Program-made: the position numbers and the translations under genes
In this document: positions 9,184 through 18,837 of the stretch, in pieces
Layout of the letters: every line of letters begins with the position of its first letter
How positions within the stretch are numbered: position 1 is the stretch's first letter
Notes under the pieces: model-generated
Database searches by the model: none
What the model saw: the letters and a program-made list of their open reading frames with translations, nothing else
Told to the model about the DNA's origin: nothing
Assembly: GCF_019453995.1 (NCBI RefSeq)
Contig: NZ_CP075587.1
Coordinates: forward strand, 1,488,001-1,552,000
DNA length: 64,000 bases
Source: Candidatus Rhabdochlamydia oedothoracis
GTDB taxonomy: Bacteria; Chlamydiota; Chlamydiia; Chlamydiales; Rhabdochlamydiaceae
Reading direction: 5' to 3'

Positions 9184-9542
9184 ATTAACAACAGACAACG
9201 GAAAAGAATTTGCCTATCACCAAATGGTTAGTTTCGAGCTAGAGACAGACTTCTTACTTTGCAACGCCCTACCATTCTTGGGAAAGAGGCTTAAATGAGC
9301 ATACAAACGGACTAGTTAGGCAATATTTTCTTAAAACACAAAGCTTTTTAGACACTACTTCCAAGCGTATGGAAAGGGTGGAAACTTATACTAAATAACA
9401 GACCTAGAAAGGCTCTCAACTTCGAAACTCCACTAGAAGTGTTTAGGAGATTATCCACAAACATGCTATGCCCGGGTACACAATAGATGTTTTTTCAAGT
9501 ATTTATATGTTCTTTTTTCTGCACTTCGAGGTTGAAAGGGCC
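9184..9542 (+). pseudogene. IS30 3'-end remnant
   Basis: About 360 bp nearly identical to the last third of the IS30 at 2652-3791, including the terminal repeat that ends at GGGCC. It has two small insertions (an added T near 9253 and an added base pair near 9390) and several substitutions, so it cannot encode a working C-terminus. The 150 bp before it (9034-9183) match nothing I recognise. Confidence 0.8.
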
Positions 9543-9872
9543 TGTCTAAAAAAAGGTGACAAGATCACTTTTTATTCCTGCATCATATCCTTTCTTCTTT
9601 GCTGTATTCAGTATCTAAAATAAGCTTTAACCGCTTTTTAGCATTTTTAAAGTAAGAAAAAATATCAAATAAAATATTTTAGGAATATTAAAAAATTTAA
9701 TTTGAATCCTATTTTTCCTTGTTTGTTTATTTTATAAAAGTATTGTTATATTTTTTATATTCTATCGATAGTTAGTAAAAATCAAATAATGTTCGCTCTT
9801 TTATATTTAATAGATTGATTTTTTTCCTCTACATGCTATTCATAAGAAAAGACAACGGAGGAATAAACAGAG
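9543..9872. other. non-coding gap before glutamate dehydrogenase, with an IS5 shard
   Basis: Positions 9571-9613 match the middle of the type A IS5 elements (the stretch near 17262-17306) and are the only recognisable part. The remainder is very AT-rich and presumably holds the promoter of the dehydrogenase gene, but I could not settle on one -35/-10 pair. A good ribosome binding site (ACGGAGGAAT) lies 10 bp before the ATG at 9873. Confidence 0.55.
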
Positions 9873-12800
9873 ATGGATTCGCAATCCAAATTTCCTAAAG
9901 AAACACTAGAATATGGTATTGAAAAAGAACGTAAAAAATTTGAAGAGTGCTATCAATGGGTTGAGCAGCATATGCCTGCTAGTTTCTTTGAAAAGATGGA
10001 CGAAGAGAGTTTGATGCTAATCGTTCATAACCTGATGAGCTTTAATCTAAACGATTTTTTTTCCCATATTCATTTAAAAAATCTCGGATTTACTCTTTGT
10101 TTAGATAGTCCAGATGCTGATTTGAAAGTTTTAAAACATTATAAAATGTTTGGTATTAAAAACTATCGATCGTTTACCTCTAATGCCCCTCTCCCTTTTC
10201 CTGGGGTAAAAAAGCTGCTACGCATTTCTATGATTGTCTTTAAAGAGACACAGGAAAAGGAATCAGAGGATGTTATTTCCCTAAAAAAGGAAAAAGAAAT
10301 TTTAAAAAAAATCCAAGAACGTAACCCACAGGTAACAGAGCCTGATTTGCACAAGCTAATTACAGAATTAAATTCTTATTTTTTACGCTCTTTACCACAA
10401 GAGCGATTGACTTTAGCTTTAGATATGTTTTTTCGTGCTAAATCTCGAGATAATTGTCAGTATGAAGTGCGCTATAATGAAAACTGGGAAGAGAAAAAAG
10501 ATACCCCTTCTTTGCAAATCGTATTTGCTTGGCGCAATGTTCCCAAATACAGTTTTTTGTACCGTATGGCACGCATGATTCATCGACATGGTCTGACGAT
10601 GAAAAGGGTAAATGCTACTTATGTTGATGCATATAGTAGGCAAAATATTCTCATAATGTCACTAGGTTTACATGGGATTCAAGGAAAAGCTGCTTGGGAA
10701 GAAACCAATATCGATGATTTCTTAAGAGAACTCGTAACGTTAAAATACTTTGAAGGACTAGAAATCATTGAAGAGCTTTTTGTCGACGAAGGACTTTTAA
10801 CCGGCAATCAAGGGAATCTTGTCAAAGCAATCATCTATTTTATTCACCAAACGCTCGTTCATGCTGATATGAATATCTATTCTTTTGGCCACATTGAAGA
10901 AGGCGTCTGCCGACATCCGGAACTAATTGTGAAAGTAATCCAAGCATTTGAAGCCAAATTCAATCCAGAAAGCGTCAATTTAGAAGCTTATCAAAATATA
11001 CGTAGAGAATTTATGGATCTAGTAGATCGTCTAGACACAGGACATGAAATCAACGATACTAGGCGCAAAAATATTCTTAAACAAGCAATGAACCTGGTCG
11101 ATTACACATTAAAGACAAACGTCTACCGTAACAATAAAACCGCATTTTGCTTTCGTTTAGATCCGGAATATCTTAATAGTGTCTTCTATGAGAGAAAAGA
11201 TAAATTCCCCGAACTGCCCTATGCGGTTTTTTTTATGAAAGGATTGTACTTTATCGGTTTTCATATTCGCTTTCGCGACTTATCTAGAGGAGGCTTGCGG
11301 ACTGTATTTCCCGAAAAAATGGAACAGATGCTTGTAGAGAGAAACTACATTTTTGCTGAATGTTATAATTTGGCATATACCCAGAACAAAAAAAATAAAG
11401 ATATTCCAGAAGGAGGTGCTAAGGGAGTCATTTTCCTAGAGCCTTATGAAAGGTTGTACTCTGAGGAAGAAATCTATCAAAGAGAGTTAGAAGATGAAGG
11501 ACTTCCCCAAGAGGAAATCAAGCAATATCTTAAGGCTTATCATCGAGAACAAAAGCTAGAATACCTCTATCAAACACAACGCTCTTATATTGAAAGTTTT
11601 TTAACTATTTTAAATTGTGATCCCGATGGAAAACTCCGGGCAAAACGGATTATCGATTATTGGAAAAAGCCTGAATACATCTATTTAGGCCCTGATGAAA
11701 ATATGCACAATGAAATGATCGATTGGATTGCCTCATATAGTCAATATTATAACTATAAGCCAGGAGGAGCCTTTATCTCTAGTAAACCTGGATCAGGGAT
11801 CAACCATAAAGAATTTGGGGTTACTTCTTTGGGTGTTAATGTATATATGGAAGAGATGTTAAAATTTCTGGGGATTAACCCTAACAAAGATTGTTTTACT
11901 GTAAAAATGTCAGGAGGACCAGATGGCGATGTAGCAGGCAATCAAATCTATAACTTATATCGATTTTACCCTACTACAGCTAAACTGCTTGCAACGATAG
12001 ATATCTCAGGTACAATTTTTGATCCAGTCGGTTTAAATTTAGAGGTAATGGCTCGTTTATTTAAAGAAGGAAAACCCTTACGCTTCTACCCTCCATCTGA
12101 GCTTAATGATGAAGGGTTTTTATTAGACTTATATACAAAAAGAGAAGAAACGGCTTATGCACAAAAAACTCTTTGTTGGAGAAAAAAAAACGGGCAGTTA
12201 ATAGAAGACTGGTTATCGGGAAATGAAATGAACCATCTGCTCAGACACAATGTACATCAGGTGAAAGCAGATGTTTTTATTCCAGGAGGAGGCAGACCTC
12301 GTACCTTAAACGAAAACAATATAAAAGATTTCCTAGATGAGGCAGGGAAACCCACTGCGCAAGCTATTATTGAAGGAGCTAATCTCTATCTTACTCCCTG
12401 GGCTAGACGTTCTTTAGAAAAATTAGGAGTGCTTATTATCAAAGATAGTTCTTCTAACAAAGGAGGCGTTACATGTTCTTCTTTTGAAGTACTTACTTCT
12501 TTGGTTTTATCTCAAGAGGAATTTGTTAAAGAAAAACAACAGATTGTAAATGAAATTTTAAGATTGGTAAGTATAAAAGCCCGAGAAGAAGCCTCTCTTT
12601 TATTAACTACTCATCGAGACACTCAAGGATTTTTAACCGATATTTCAGAATGGATTTCAGAAAGAATTAATCAGTATAAAGACCAATTAATGCAATATTT
12701 TCAATTTATGACCTTATCTAATGACCCAACCGATCCTTTTATTCGATGTTTACTTAACTATTGTCCTCCTCTTTTGAGGAATCAATACCAAAATAGAGTT

Positions 12801-12956
12801 TTAATAGAGGTTCCGGATATGCATAAAAAAGCGATTATTGCCTGTCAAATAGCCTCTCGAATCGTATATACTCGGGGCCTAGATTGGTCTCCTAGTCTAG
12901 TCGATATTCTTCCTCTCATTATTACTGACCCAAAAATCATTAATGGCTTAGATTAA
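9873..12956 (+). CDS. large NAD-dependent glutamate dehydrogenase
   Basis: The 1027-residue length fits the ~115-kDa class of NAD-glutamate dehydrogenases rather than the 450-residue class. Residues ~1-430 are a poorly conserved regulatory-type region. The catalytic part shows R-G-G-L-R-T near 470, P-E-G-G-A-K-G near 515, K-P-G-S-G-I-N-H-K-E-F-G near 640, and the Rossmann segment G-G-P-D-G-D-V-A-G-N near 685. Further on come P-G-G-G-R-P-R-T-L-N and S-S-S-N-K-G-G-V-T-C-S-S near 870. The enzyme turns glutamate into 2-oxoglutarate and ammonia, feeding the TCA cycle from host amino acids. The classical Chlamydiaceae lack it as far as I recall. It sits alone upstream of hrcA. Confidence 0.85.
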   Translation: MDSQSKFPKETLEYGIEKERKKFEECYQWVEQHMPASFFEKMDEESLMLIVHNLMSFNLNDFFSHIHLKNLGFTLCLDSPDADLKVLKHYKMFGIKNYRSFTSNAPLPFPGVKKLLRISMIVFKETQEKESEDVISLKKEKEILKKIQERNPQVTEPDLHKLITELNSYFLRSLPQERLTLALDMFFRAKSRDNCQYEVRYNENWEEKKDTPSLQIVFAWRNVPKYSFLYRMARMIHRHGLTMKRVNATYVDAYSRQNILIMSLGLHGIQGKAAWEETNIDDFLRELVTLKYFEGLEIIEELFVDEGLLTGNQGNLVKAIIYFIHQTLVHADMNIYSFGHIEEGVCRHPELIVKVIQAFEAKFNPESVNLEAYQNIRREFMDLVDRLDTGHEINDTRRKNILKQAMNLVDYTLKTNVYRNNKTAFCFRLDPEYLNSVFYERKDKFPELPYAVFFMKGLYFIGFHIRFRDLSRGGLRTVFPEKMEQMLVERNYIFAECYNLAYTQNKKNKDIPEGGAKGVIFLEPYERLYSEEEIYQRELEDEGLPQEEIKQYLKAYHREQKLEYLYQTQRSYIESFLTILNCDPDGKLRAKRIIDYWKKPEYIYLGPDENMHNEMIDWIASYSQYYNYKPGGAFISSKPGSGINHKEFGVTSLGVNVYMEEMLKFLGINPNKDCFTVKMSGGPDGDVAGNQIYNLYRFYPTTAKLLATIDISGTIFDPVGLNLEVMARLFKEGKPLRFYPPSELNDEGFLLDLYTKREETAYAQKTLCWRKKNGQLIEDWLSGNEMNHLLRHNVHQVKADVFIPGGGRPRTLNENNIKDFLDEAGKPTAQAIIEGANLYLTPWARRSLEKLGVLIIKDSSSNKGGVTCSSFEVLTSLVLSQEEFVKEKQQIVNEILRLVSIKAREEASLLLTTHRDTQGFLTDISEWISERINQYKDQLMQYFQFMTLSNDPTDPFIRCLLNYCPPLLRNQYQNRVLIEVPDMHKKAIIACQIASRIVYTRGLDWSPSLVDILPLIITDPKIINGLD

Positions 12957-12991
12957 TAAAAATCTTATTTTCAAAAACTTATCCATAAAAA

Positions 12992-13018
12992 TTAGCAGTC
13001 TAACCTCAAGACTGCTGA
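12992..13018 (+). promoter_or_regulatory. CIRCE operator (HrcA binding site)
   Basis: TTAGCAGTC, a 9-bp spacer, then GACTGCTGA. This has the geometry of CIRCE (TTAGCACTC-N9-GAGTGCTAA) with one compensated change in each arm. It lies immediately upstream of the hrcA promoter. The stem followed by a short T run could also end transcription of the dehydrogenase gene. Confidence 0.8.
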
Positions 13019-13024
13019 TTTTTA

Positions 13025-13053
13025 TTGATTCTCAGCTCCCTTTCAGTTATACT
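13025..13053 (+). promoter_or_regulatory. sigma66-type promoter of the hrcA-grpE-dnaK operon
   Basis: TTGATT, exactly 17 bp, then TATACT. The pair ends 28 bp before the hrcA ATG and starts 6 bp after the CIRCE element, so bound HrcA would cover or abut the -35. Confidence 0.7.
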
Positions 13054-13081
13054 GGCTTTATAAATTTTAAGATTTTTTTAT

Positions 13082-14248
13082 ATGAAGCCACTGACCCCTA
13101 AAAAGCCAGCTAAAAGTCAAAGAGAGCGTTTAATCCTATTTGGATTGATTGAGTTATACCTTAAAACAGGTAAGCCGATTGGATCTCATACGCTTAAAGA
13201 GCAAGGGTTTAAAGCTTTGAGTCCAGCAACTATCCGCAATTATTTTATGAAATTAGAAGAAGAAGGCTATCTTAAACAGCAACACTCTTCTGGAGGGCGC
13301 ATTCCCACCTCATTAGGATTTAAAATCTATGCGGAAGCACATATAAATAAGCCTCGTTTATCCGAACAAGATAAAAAAAACGCAACCCGTTTATTTCAAA
13401 AGCAAACAAGAGAACTAGTTGTCTATTTAAATCAAGTTACAGAATCTCTAAGCGAATTAACCAACTGTGCTGTCTTCCTTTCCGCTCCCCGTTTTGATCA
13501 AGATTTTATCTTAGATATTAAACTAGTAAGTATTGATCAAAACCGCTTGCTTTGTGTACTGATCAGTGACTTTGGTCTTATTCACAATGAAGTTTTATAT
13601 GTTGATAATAAAATTTCTCATTCATTACTGCGAAAATTAGAAAGCTATTTTAACTGGCGTCTTAACAAACTAGATAAACCTCTATTAAATCACGAAGAAG
13701 AATCCCTTTCTGCTAAACTATATAAGGAAGCCATCTTAAGACATATTGTCTCTTATACTAATTTTAGTGTGGAAGACTTATTTCAAGCAGGTTTTTCTAA
13801 ATTACTAGCTTACCCTGATTTTAATGATGCTTCTGTATTAGCAAGTGGGCTGTCTTTATTTGAAAACAAGCAGCAATTGCGAGCTCTGCTCAATAAGAGC
13901 TGTCAAATTGGTAAATTACACTCTTGGATTGGAGATGATTTACACGCCTTTGCTCCAGAAGCTATCTCTTGTTCCGTATTAGCAGTCCCCTACCACATTC
14001 ACTATACAATCTGCGGAGCATTTGGCATATTAGGGCCAAATCGCATGCCTTATCGAGAGCTTTTTGGACTTTTAGAAATGGCCGCAAACATGATTTCAGA
14101 CTCGCTAACAAGCAGTATGTATAAATATAAAATTTCTTTTAGACAACCTAAACACTCTCATCTCGAATCTAAAGAAAACCCACTTATCTTAGAAAAGAGT
14201 TCCTACTTGCTATTAGAAAATAAATCGCTTTATCAGAAGGAGAAATAG
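13082..14248 (+). CDS. hrcA: heat-inducible transcription repressor HrcA
   Basis: The 388-residue protein has the HrcA winged-helix start (K-T-G-K-P-I-G-S-H-T-L, S-P-A-T-I-R-N-Y-F-M-K-L-E-E-E-G-Y-L, S-S-G-G-R-I-P-T). The dimerisation and GAF-like region follows, with G-A-F-G-I-L-G-P-N-R-M-P-Y near residue 315. About 35 charged residues follow the usual end of the family; chlamydial HrcA proteins are known for a C-terminal tail of this kind that limits repression. It represses its own operon through CIRCE, helped by GroE. The stop directly abuts the grpE start. Confidence 0.95.
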   Translation: MKPLTPKKPAKSQRERLILFGLIELYLKTGKPIGSHTLKEQGFKALSPATIRNYFMKLEEEGYLKQQHSSGGRIPTSLGFKIYAEAHINKPRLSEQDKKNATRLFQKQTRELVVYLNQVTESLSELTNCAVFLSAPRFDQDFILDIKLVSIDQNRLLCVLISDFGLIHNEVLYVDNKISHSLLRKLESYFNWRLNKLDKPLLNHEEESLSAKLYKEAILRHIVSYTNFSVEDLFQAGFSKLLAYPDFNDASVLASGLSLFENKQQLRALLNKSCQIGKLHSWIGDDLHAFAPEAISCSVLAVPYHIHYTICGAFGILGPNRMPYRELFGLLEMAANMISDSLTSSMYKYKISFRQPKHSHLESKENPLILEKSSYLLLENKSLYQKEK

Positions 14249-14821
14249 ATGACTCAAGAACAGAATGAAACACAAGATGCATCGCATGAACTAGATGAAG
14301 GAAAAACTCATCAGCAAAAAGCAGAGCAAGAGCTGGAAGAATACAAAGATAAATACCTGCGCTTACTAGCTGAAATGGATAATACACGCAAAAGAATGCA
14401 AAAAGAAAAACAAGAAGCTATACGTTTTGCTATTGAATGTGCTCTAGAAGATTTTTTAAAACCCATTGATAATTTGGAAAACGCTTTAAATAGTACAGAG
14501 CATATGTCCAAAGAAGTACTTAATTGGGCTCAGGGATTCCAAATGATTGCACAGCAATGCAAAGAGGCGTTAGAAAAGCATGGAATTACCGCTTTTAGCT
14601 CTGATGGCAATATGTTTGATCCTAATTTGCATTATGCAATTGAGACAAAAGAGACAGAGGAAACTCCAGAAGGAACTATCCTTCAAGAATTTATTAAAGG
14701 GTATAAAAGCAGTAACCGCACTATACGCCCAGCGCATGTAAAAGTTGCTGTTTTGCCAGAATCAAAAAAGAAGGAAACAACCGATTTAGAAAAACCTTCT
14801 TTACCAGAACAAGATACATAA
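14249..14821 (+). CDS. grpE: nucleotide exchange factor GrpE
   Basis: GrpE releases ADP from DnaK. The 190-residue protein has a long N-terminal coiled coil (residues ~20-80, with [18 protein letters not shown]) and the beta-wing region with F-D-P-N-L-H-Y-A-I near residue 130 and [17 protein letters not shown]. The start follows the hrcA stop with no gap, and the AGAAGGAGAAAT before it is a strong ribosome binding site inside the hrcA 3' end. An acidic, lysine-rich tail closes the protein. Confidence 0.95.
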   Translation: MTQEQNETQDASHELDEGKTHQQKAEQELEEYKDKYLRLLAEMDNTRKRMQKEKQEAIRFAIECALEDFLKPIDNLENALNSTEHMSKEVLNWAQGFQMIAQQCKEALEKHGITAFSSDGNMFDPNLHYAIETKETEETPEGTILQEFIKGYKSSNRTIRPAHVKVAVLPESKKKETTDLEKPSLPEQDT

Positions 14822-14843
14822 AAAAATAAAAGGAGAATATATT

Positions 14844-16751
14844 ATGGCACAATCTAATTCTAATAAAAAACAAGTTGTTATTGGTGTCGACCTAGGAACT
14901 ACGAATTCTTGCGTTGCTATTATGGAGAACGGCAAAGCAACAGTAATCTCCAATGCAGAAGGAGGTCGTACAACTCCATCAACCGTTGCTTATAAAGATA
15001 ATGAACGTTTAGTAGGGGTGCCTGCAAAAAGACAAGCTGTTACCAATGCTAAGTCTACCATTTCTTCTTCTAAGCGTTTTATTGGACGCAAGTTTAATGA
15101 AGTGGAATCTGAAATTAAAACCGTCCCTTATGAAATCACTAAAAATGCAAATGGAGACGTTGTATTTAACATAGCTGGCAAGATAATCACTCCTGAAGAA
15201 GTTGCAGCTCAGATTTTAATGAAAATGAAAGAAACAGCAGAAGCCTATTTAGGGCATCCAGTCACTGAAGCTGTTGTAACAGTCCCTGCTTATTTCAATG
15301 ACTCTCAAAGACAATCGACAAAAGACGCGGGGAAAATTGCTGGTTTAAATGTCTTAAGAATCATTCCAGAGCCAACTGCTGCTGCTTTAGCTTATGGGCT
15401 AGAAAAAAAAGAAGATCAAAAAGTAGTGGTCTTTGACTTAGGTGGAGGTACATTCGATGTTTCTGTATTAGAAATTCACGGTGGTGTTTTCGAAGTGTTA
15501 GCAACAAACGGAGATACTCATCTAGGCGGTGACGACTTTGACAATGCTATTCTACATTGGATGCTTGAGGAATTTAAAAAAGAAACCAGTATTGATTTAA
15601 GTAAAGATAGCATGGCTCTACAGCGTTTGCGCGATGCTGCTGAAAAAGCTAAAATTGAACTATCTGGTACACAGACTACCGAAATTAATCAACCATTTAT
15701 TACTATGGATGCATCAGGTCCTAAACACCTCGCATTAACATTAACCCGAGCCAAGTTAGAATCCTTAGTTCATAACTTAATTGAACGTTTGATTAAACCT
15801 TGTGAAAAAGCGCTTGAAGATGCGAAATTAACCAAAGAAAAAATCAATGAGGTAATTCTAGTAGGCGGAATGTCTCGTATGCCAGCTGTTGAGAAAAAAG
15901 TGAAAGAAATATTTGGCCAAGAACCTCATAAAGGAGTTAATCCTGATGAAGTTGTCGCTATTGGTGCTGCTATCCAAGGGGCTGTGCTGACAGGAGATGT
16001 CAAAGACGTCTTATTGCTCGATGTAATCCCATTGACTTTAGGAATTGAAACACTAGGTGGAGTTCTAACTCCTATTGTAGAAAGAAATACAACGATTCCT
16101 ACTAAAAAAACACAGATTTTTTCTACTGCAGCTGATAATCAACCTGCTGTTACTATTGTCGTTTTGCAAGGGGAACGTAAAATGGCTAAAGACAATAAAG
16201 AAATTGGCCGTTTTGATCTTACAGATATCCCTCCTGCACCTCGTGGTATGCCACAAATCGAGGTGGCTTTCGACATCGATGCTAATGGTATCTTGCATGT
16301 ATCAGCAAAAGATGTAAAAAGTGGCAAAGAGCAAAAAATTCGCATTGAAGCAAAATCCGGTTTATCTGAAACTGAGATTGAGCGCATGCTAAAAGATGCA
16401 GAAGATCACGCAGAAGAAGATAAAAAAAATAAAGAAGAAGCAGAGCTAAAAAATAAAGCTGAAGCTGAAGCTTTCCAAGCACAAAAAGCTTTGGAGGAAT
16501 TTAAAGAGCGCATCCCTCAAGAGTTTGCTCAAGAAGTACAAAGCAGAATAGATGCTGTAAGAAAAGCACTAGGTGATAAGGATATTGCTGCTATTAAAGC
16601 TGCCTACACAGAGCTAAATACCCATATGCAAAAAATTGGGGAAGCGATGCAGAGCGCACAACCAGCACCAGATGCTCAACCACCAAAGAATGAGAAAGAA
16701 AACATAGAAGAAGCAGAAGTAGAAATTCTCGATGATGAGGATAAAAAATAA
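14844..16751 (+). CDS. dnaK: molecular chaperone DnaK (Hsp70)
   Basis: The 635-residue length is standard. The ATPase domain starts with [14 protein letters not shown] and contains [11 protein letters not shown] near residue 195 and [10 protein letters not shown] near 338. The substrate domain starts after [11 protein letters not shown] near 395. The end is acidic (E-I-L-D-D-E-D-K-K), replacing the common E-E-V-K-D tail with a related one. It starts 22 bp after grpE, with AAAAGGAGAAT as binding site, and is the last gene of the CIRCE operon. In Chlamydia dnaK is followed by an RNase gene; here an IS5 follows. Confidence 0.97.
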   Translation: MAQSNSNKKQVVIGVDLGTTNSCVAIMENGKATVISNAEGGRTTPSTVAYKDNERLVGVPAKRQAVTNAKSTISSSKRFIGRKFNEVESEIKTVPYEITKNANGDVVFNIAGKIITPEEVAAQILMKMKETAEAYLGHPVTEAVVTVPAYFNDSQRQSTKDAGKIAGLNVLRIIPEPTAAALAYGLEKKEDQKVVVFDLGGGTFDVSVLEIHGGVFEVLATNGDTHLGGDDFDNAILHWMLEEFKKETSIDLSKDSMALQRLRDAAEKAKIELSGTQTTEINQPFITMDASGPKHLALTLTRAKLESLVHNLIERLIKPCEKALEDAKLTKEKINEVILVGGMSRMPAVEKKVKEIFGQEPHKGVNPDEVVAIGAAIQGAVLTGDVKDVLLLDVIPLTLGIETLGGVLTPIVERNTTIPTKKTQIFSTAADNQPAVTIVVLQGERKMAKDNKEIGRFDLTDIPPAPRGMPQIEVAFDIDANGILHVSAKDVKSGKEQKIRIEAKSGLSETEIERMLKDAEDHAEEDKKNKEEAELKNKAEAEAFQAQKALEEFKERIPQEFAQEVQSRIDAVRKALGDKDIAAIKAAYTELNTHMQKIGEAMQSAQPAPDAQPPKNEKENIEEAEVEILDDEDKK

Positions 16752-16772
16752 CTCCTGCTTGGAAAATCACAT

Positions 16773-16806
16773 TCTGAGCTGTTCTAAGTAGCTCAGAGTT
16801 TTATTT
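16773..16806 (+). terminator. terminator after dnaK
   Basis: Stem TCTGAGCT / AGCTCAGA around a 9-nt loop, followed by GTTTTATTTT. It begins 22 bp after the dnaK stop. Confidence 0.75.
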
Positions 16807-16814
16807 TGTCAAAC

Positions 16815-16851
16815 AGCTAATCTGTTTTTACAAGCTAAAAACAGATTAGCT
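16815..16851. repeat. perfect 15-bp inverted repeat (possible bidirectional terminator)
   Basis: AGCTAATCTGTTTTT, 7-nt loop ACAAGCT, AAAAACAGATTAGCT. The stem is perfect. It lies between the dnaK terminator and the IS5 at 16859. It has no T tail on the plus strand, so its role is uncertain. Confidence 0.6.
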
Positions 16852-16858
16852 TCTCTTA

Positions 16859-17715
16859 GAGCCTGTTTAAAATCTTTTCAAAAGTAGAGCAATAAAAGCA
16901 AGAACCACCATATTCAGGCTTGTATGTAGTTTTCTTTCGCAATTTTTCCATAGCCTGCGACATTTTTCTATCCACGCAAAAGAACGCTCTACAACCCATC
17001 TTTTGGGAATAACTGTAAAAGTATGAAGTGTATTTCTTTTGGCTATTTCTACTATACATCCTAATATCTCCTGCACACTCTTTGCAAATTTTTCTCCAGA
17101 ATATCCTCCATCTGCTAAAACATTTTTTACACCGAACAAATGGTTTTTATGTAGTGAAAATGCTTCTATACACCCATTTCTGTCAGTGATATTAGCGGTG
17201 GTAATGTGAATCGCATGAGGAAGCCCTTGGCTATCGACTGCTATATGTCTTTATATTTTTTTCCCTGCATCATATCCTTTCTTCTCCGCTGTATCAGTAT
17301 TTTTAATACTTTGAGCATCAATAATTACAAAGCTTGTTTTCTCTTTCCGACCACTGCTTTTTCTGACCTCGCCAACCAATTTTTTTTAAAACTATTTCAA
17401 GAATACTCTTAGAATTTTTATCATCTTTTTTATTCCAAAGATGGAAATAATAATCACATAATTCCCATTTAGGATATTCTATGGGTAACATACGCCACTG
17501 GCAACCACTTTTTAAAATGTACAAAATTCCACAAAAAATATCATATAGATCAACTCTTCGTGGACGTGTTTTTTTGCGTGTAGACTCAAGTATTAGATGG
17601 ATTTTGCTAAATTGTTTACGAGAAATATCGCTTGGATAAGAGCGGGTCATAACTACCTCCAAAGGTTTTATGAAAACTATCATTATACCTTACTGAAAAG
17701 ATTTTAAACAGGCTC
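16859..17715 (-). mobile_element. IS5-family element type A, full length, defective copy 1
   Basis: This 857-bp element has perfect ends GAGCCTGTTTAAAATCTTTTC and the inverse. The transposase lies on the minus strand in two frames. OrfA (from 17683 or 17650) carries S-G-C-Q-W-R-M-L-P and ends near 17318. The second frame continues as I-I-D-A-Q-S-I-K-N-T-D-T, then D-G-G-Y-S-G-E-K-F, then V-V-E-R-S-F-A-W-I to 16867. The overlap could be a programmed shift, as in some IS5 relatives, but a further in-frame TAA after Y-D-A-G-K-K-I near 17260 also breaks it. The copy at 53664-54520 has the same length and defects. Left flank is TTA and right flank TAA, so the ends have been rearranged here. Confidence 0.85.
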
Positions 17716-18715
17716 TAAGAAGAATCCTCTAATTGCCTGAAAAAAAGTCACCGACGTTTCGTAATATCGATTGTATACCGTCTTTTCCTTTAAGATCTTC
17801 CACAAGCGTTCAATAGGATTCAAATTCGGCGAATAAGGAGAGAGATAGTGCACTTTAATCCTAGAAGACATCAGAAACTCTTCTAGTTTCTTATTTTTGT
17901 TTGATCTCGCATTATCCAAAATTACATGAATAATTCGAGCCTCTGTCTGTTTTTCTAGCTTCTTGAAAAAATCGAGCATTGCATCGGCATCAACTGTCTT
18001 ATATTCCTCTGTAACAATCTTCATTCCTGTCAGGCAAAGAGCTCCAGCAAAATGCAATCGCTATTGTTTCCCGGATGTCTGCAAAGTCTTTTGAACGCCT
18101 TTTTTGATCCATCCACATACGGCTTGGGACTGATGTTCAGGATGCATAGCATCTATGAAATAGATCTCTTCATCAGGGTTTAAGGTCTCCTTTAAAGCCC
18201 TATATTGTTCTATGAAAATTCGTTGTTTTTCAGGATCTAATTTCCCAGGAATCTTTTTAGGACGTTTATAAGCAAATCCGTGCTGTATGAGCCAATCTGT
18301 CATGCCACTTCGGGAATATTTTATCCCATATTGCTCATGCACATAAGCTATGATCCCTTTGACTTTAAGATAGGTCTTTTCCTGTAGGTGTTTTAGTAGA
18401 GACTCTATTTGGTCTTGTGAAAGTTTTGATTTGCTACCGCCTCGAGGGCTACTTCCAGTTTTATTTTCGGAATCATATTCTCTGAGGTATTCCTGAACAG
18501 TGATAGGGCTTATCCGAAGTGCTTTAGCAAGATTTTTTGTTGAGATACCCTCATCATAGCCCAAAATTACACAAAGCCTATTCCGTTCAGAATAGTCTTT
18601 TGGATGCTTTAACTTGTGTTCTAAGTCAGCTCTCTGGCTAGGGGTCAGTTTTTTCATGCTCAATAGCTTAACACAAAACAAAATATTTTTTTATACGATT
18701 GAATCGGAACCAATA
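17716..18715 (-). pseudogene. IS630 copy truncated by IS5 and carrying a nonsense mutation
   Basis: The minus-strand transposase matches the intact copies from its start at 18681/18657 to R-G-F-F-L-E, then is cut by the IS5 end at 17715. The missing 3' part is not on the other side of the IS5, so the IS5 junction also removed DNA. In addition the codon TTG after G-K-Q has become TAG near 18060. The 5' end reaches the usual terminal repeat near 18715. The following 90 bp up to the rseP terminator hold nothing recognisable. Confidence 0.85.
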
Positions 18716-18806
18716 TATAAATGATAAACCCAAACCTGCCTTTCACTATCCCTCTCTATGGGGTGATCGAATGCTTTTACCTTCTTCTGAAGCTAAGTGA
18801 TTAAAA

Positions 18807-18830
18807 GAGACACTTTTTTTTAAAAGTGTC
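18807..18830 (-). terminator. terminator of the rseP-dxr operon
   Basis: On the minus strand GACACTTTT and its complement form a hairpin followed by a short T-rich stretch, 8 bp after the rseP stop. Confidence 0.6.
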
Positions 18831-18837
18831 CTTCAAT

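Noticed and set aside
16815-16851. Toxin-antitoxin or small RNA gene at the perfect inverted repeat
   Set aside because: No promoter or frame supports it; it is best treated as a hairpin of unknown role.
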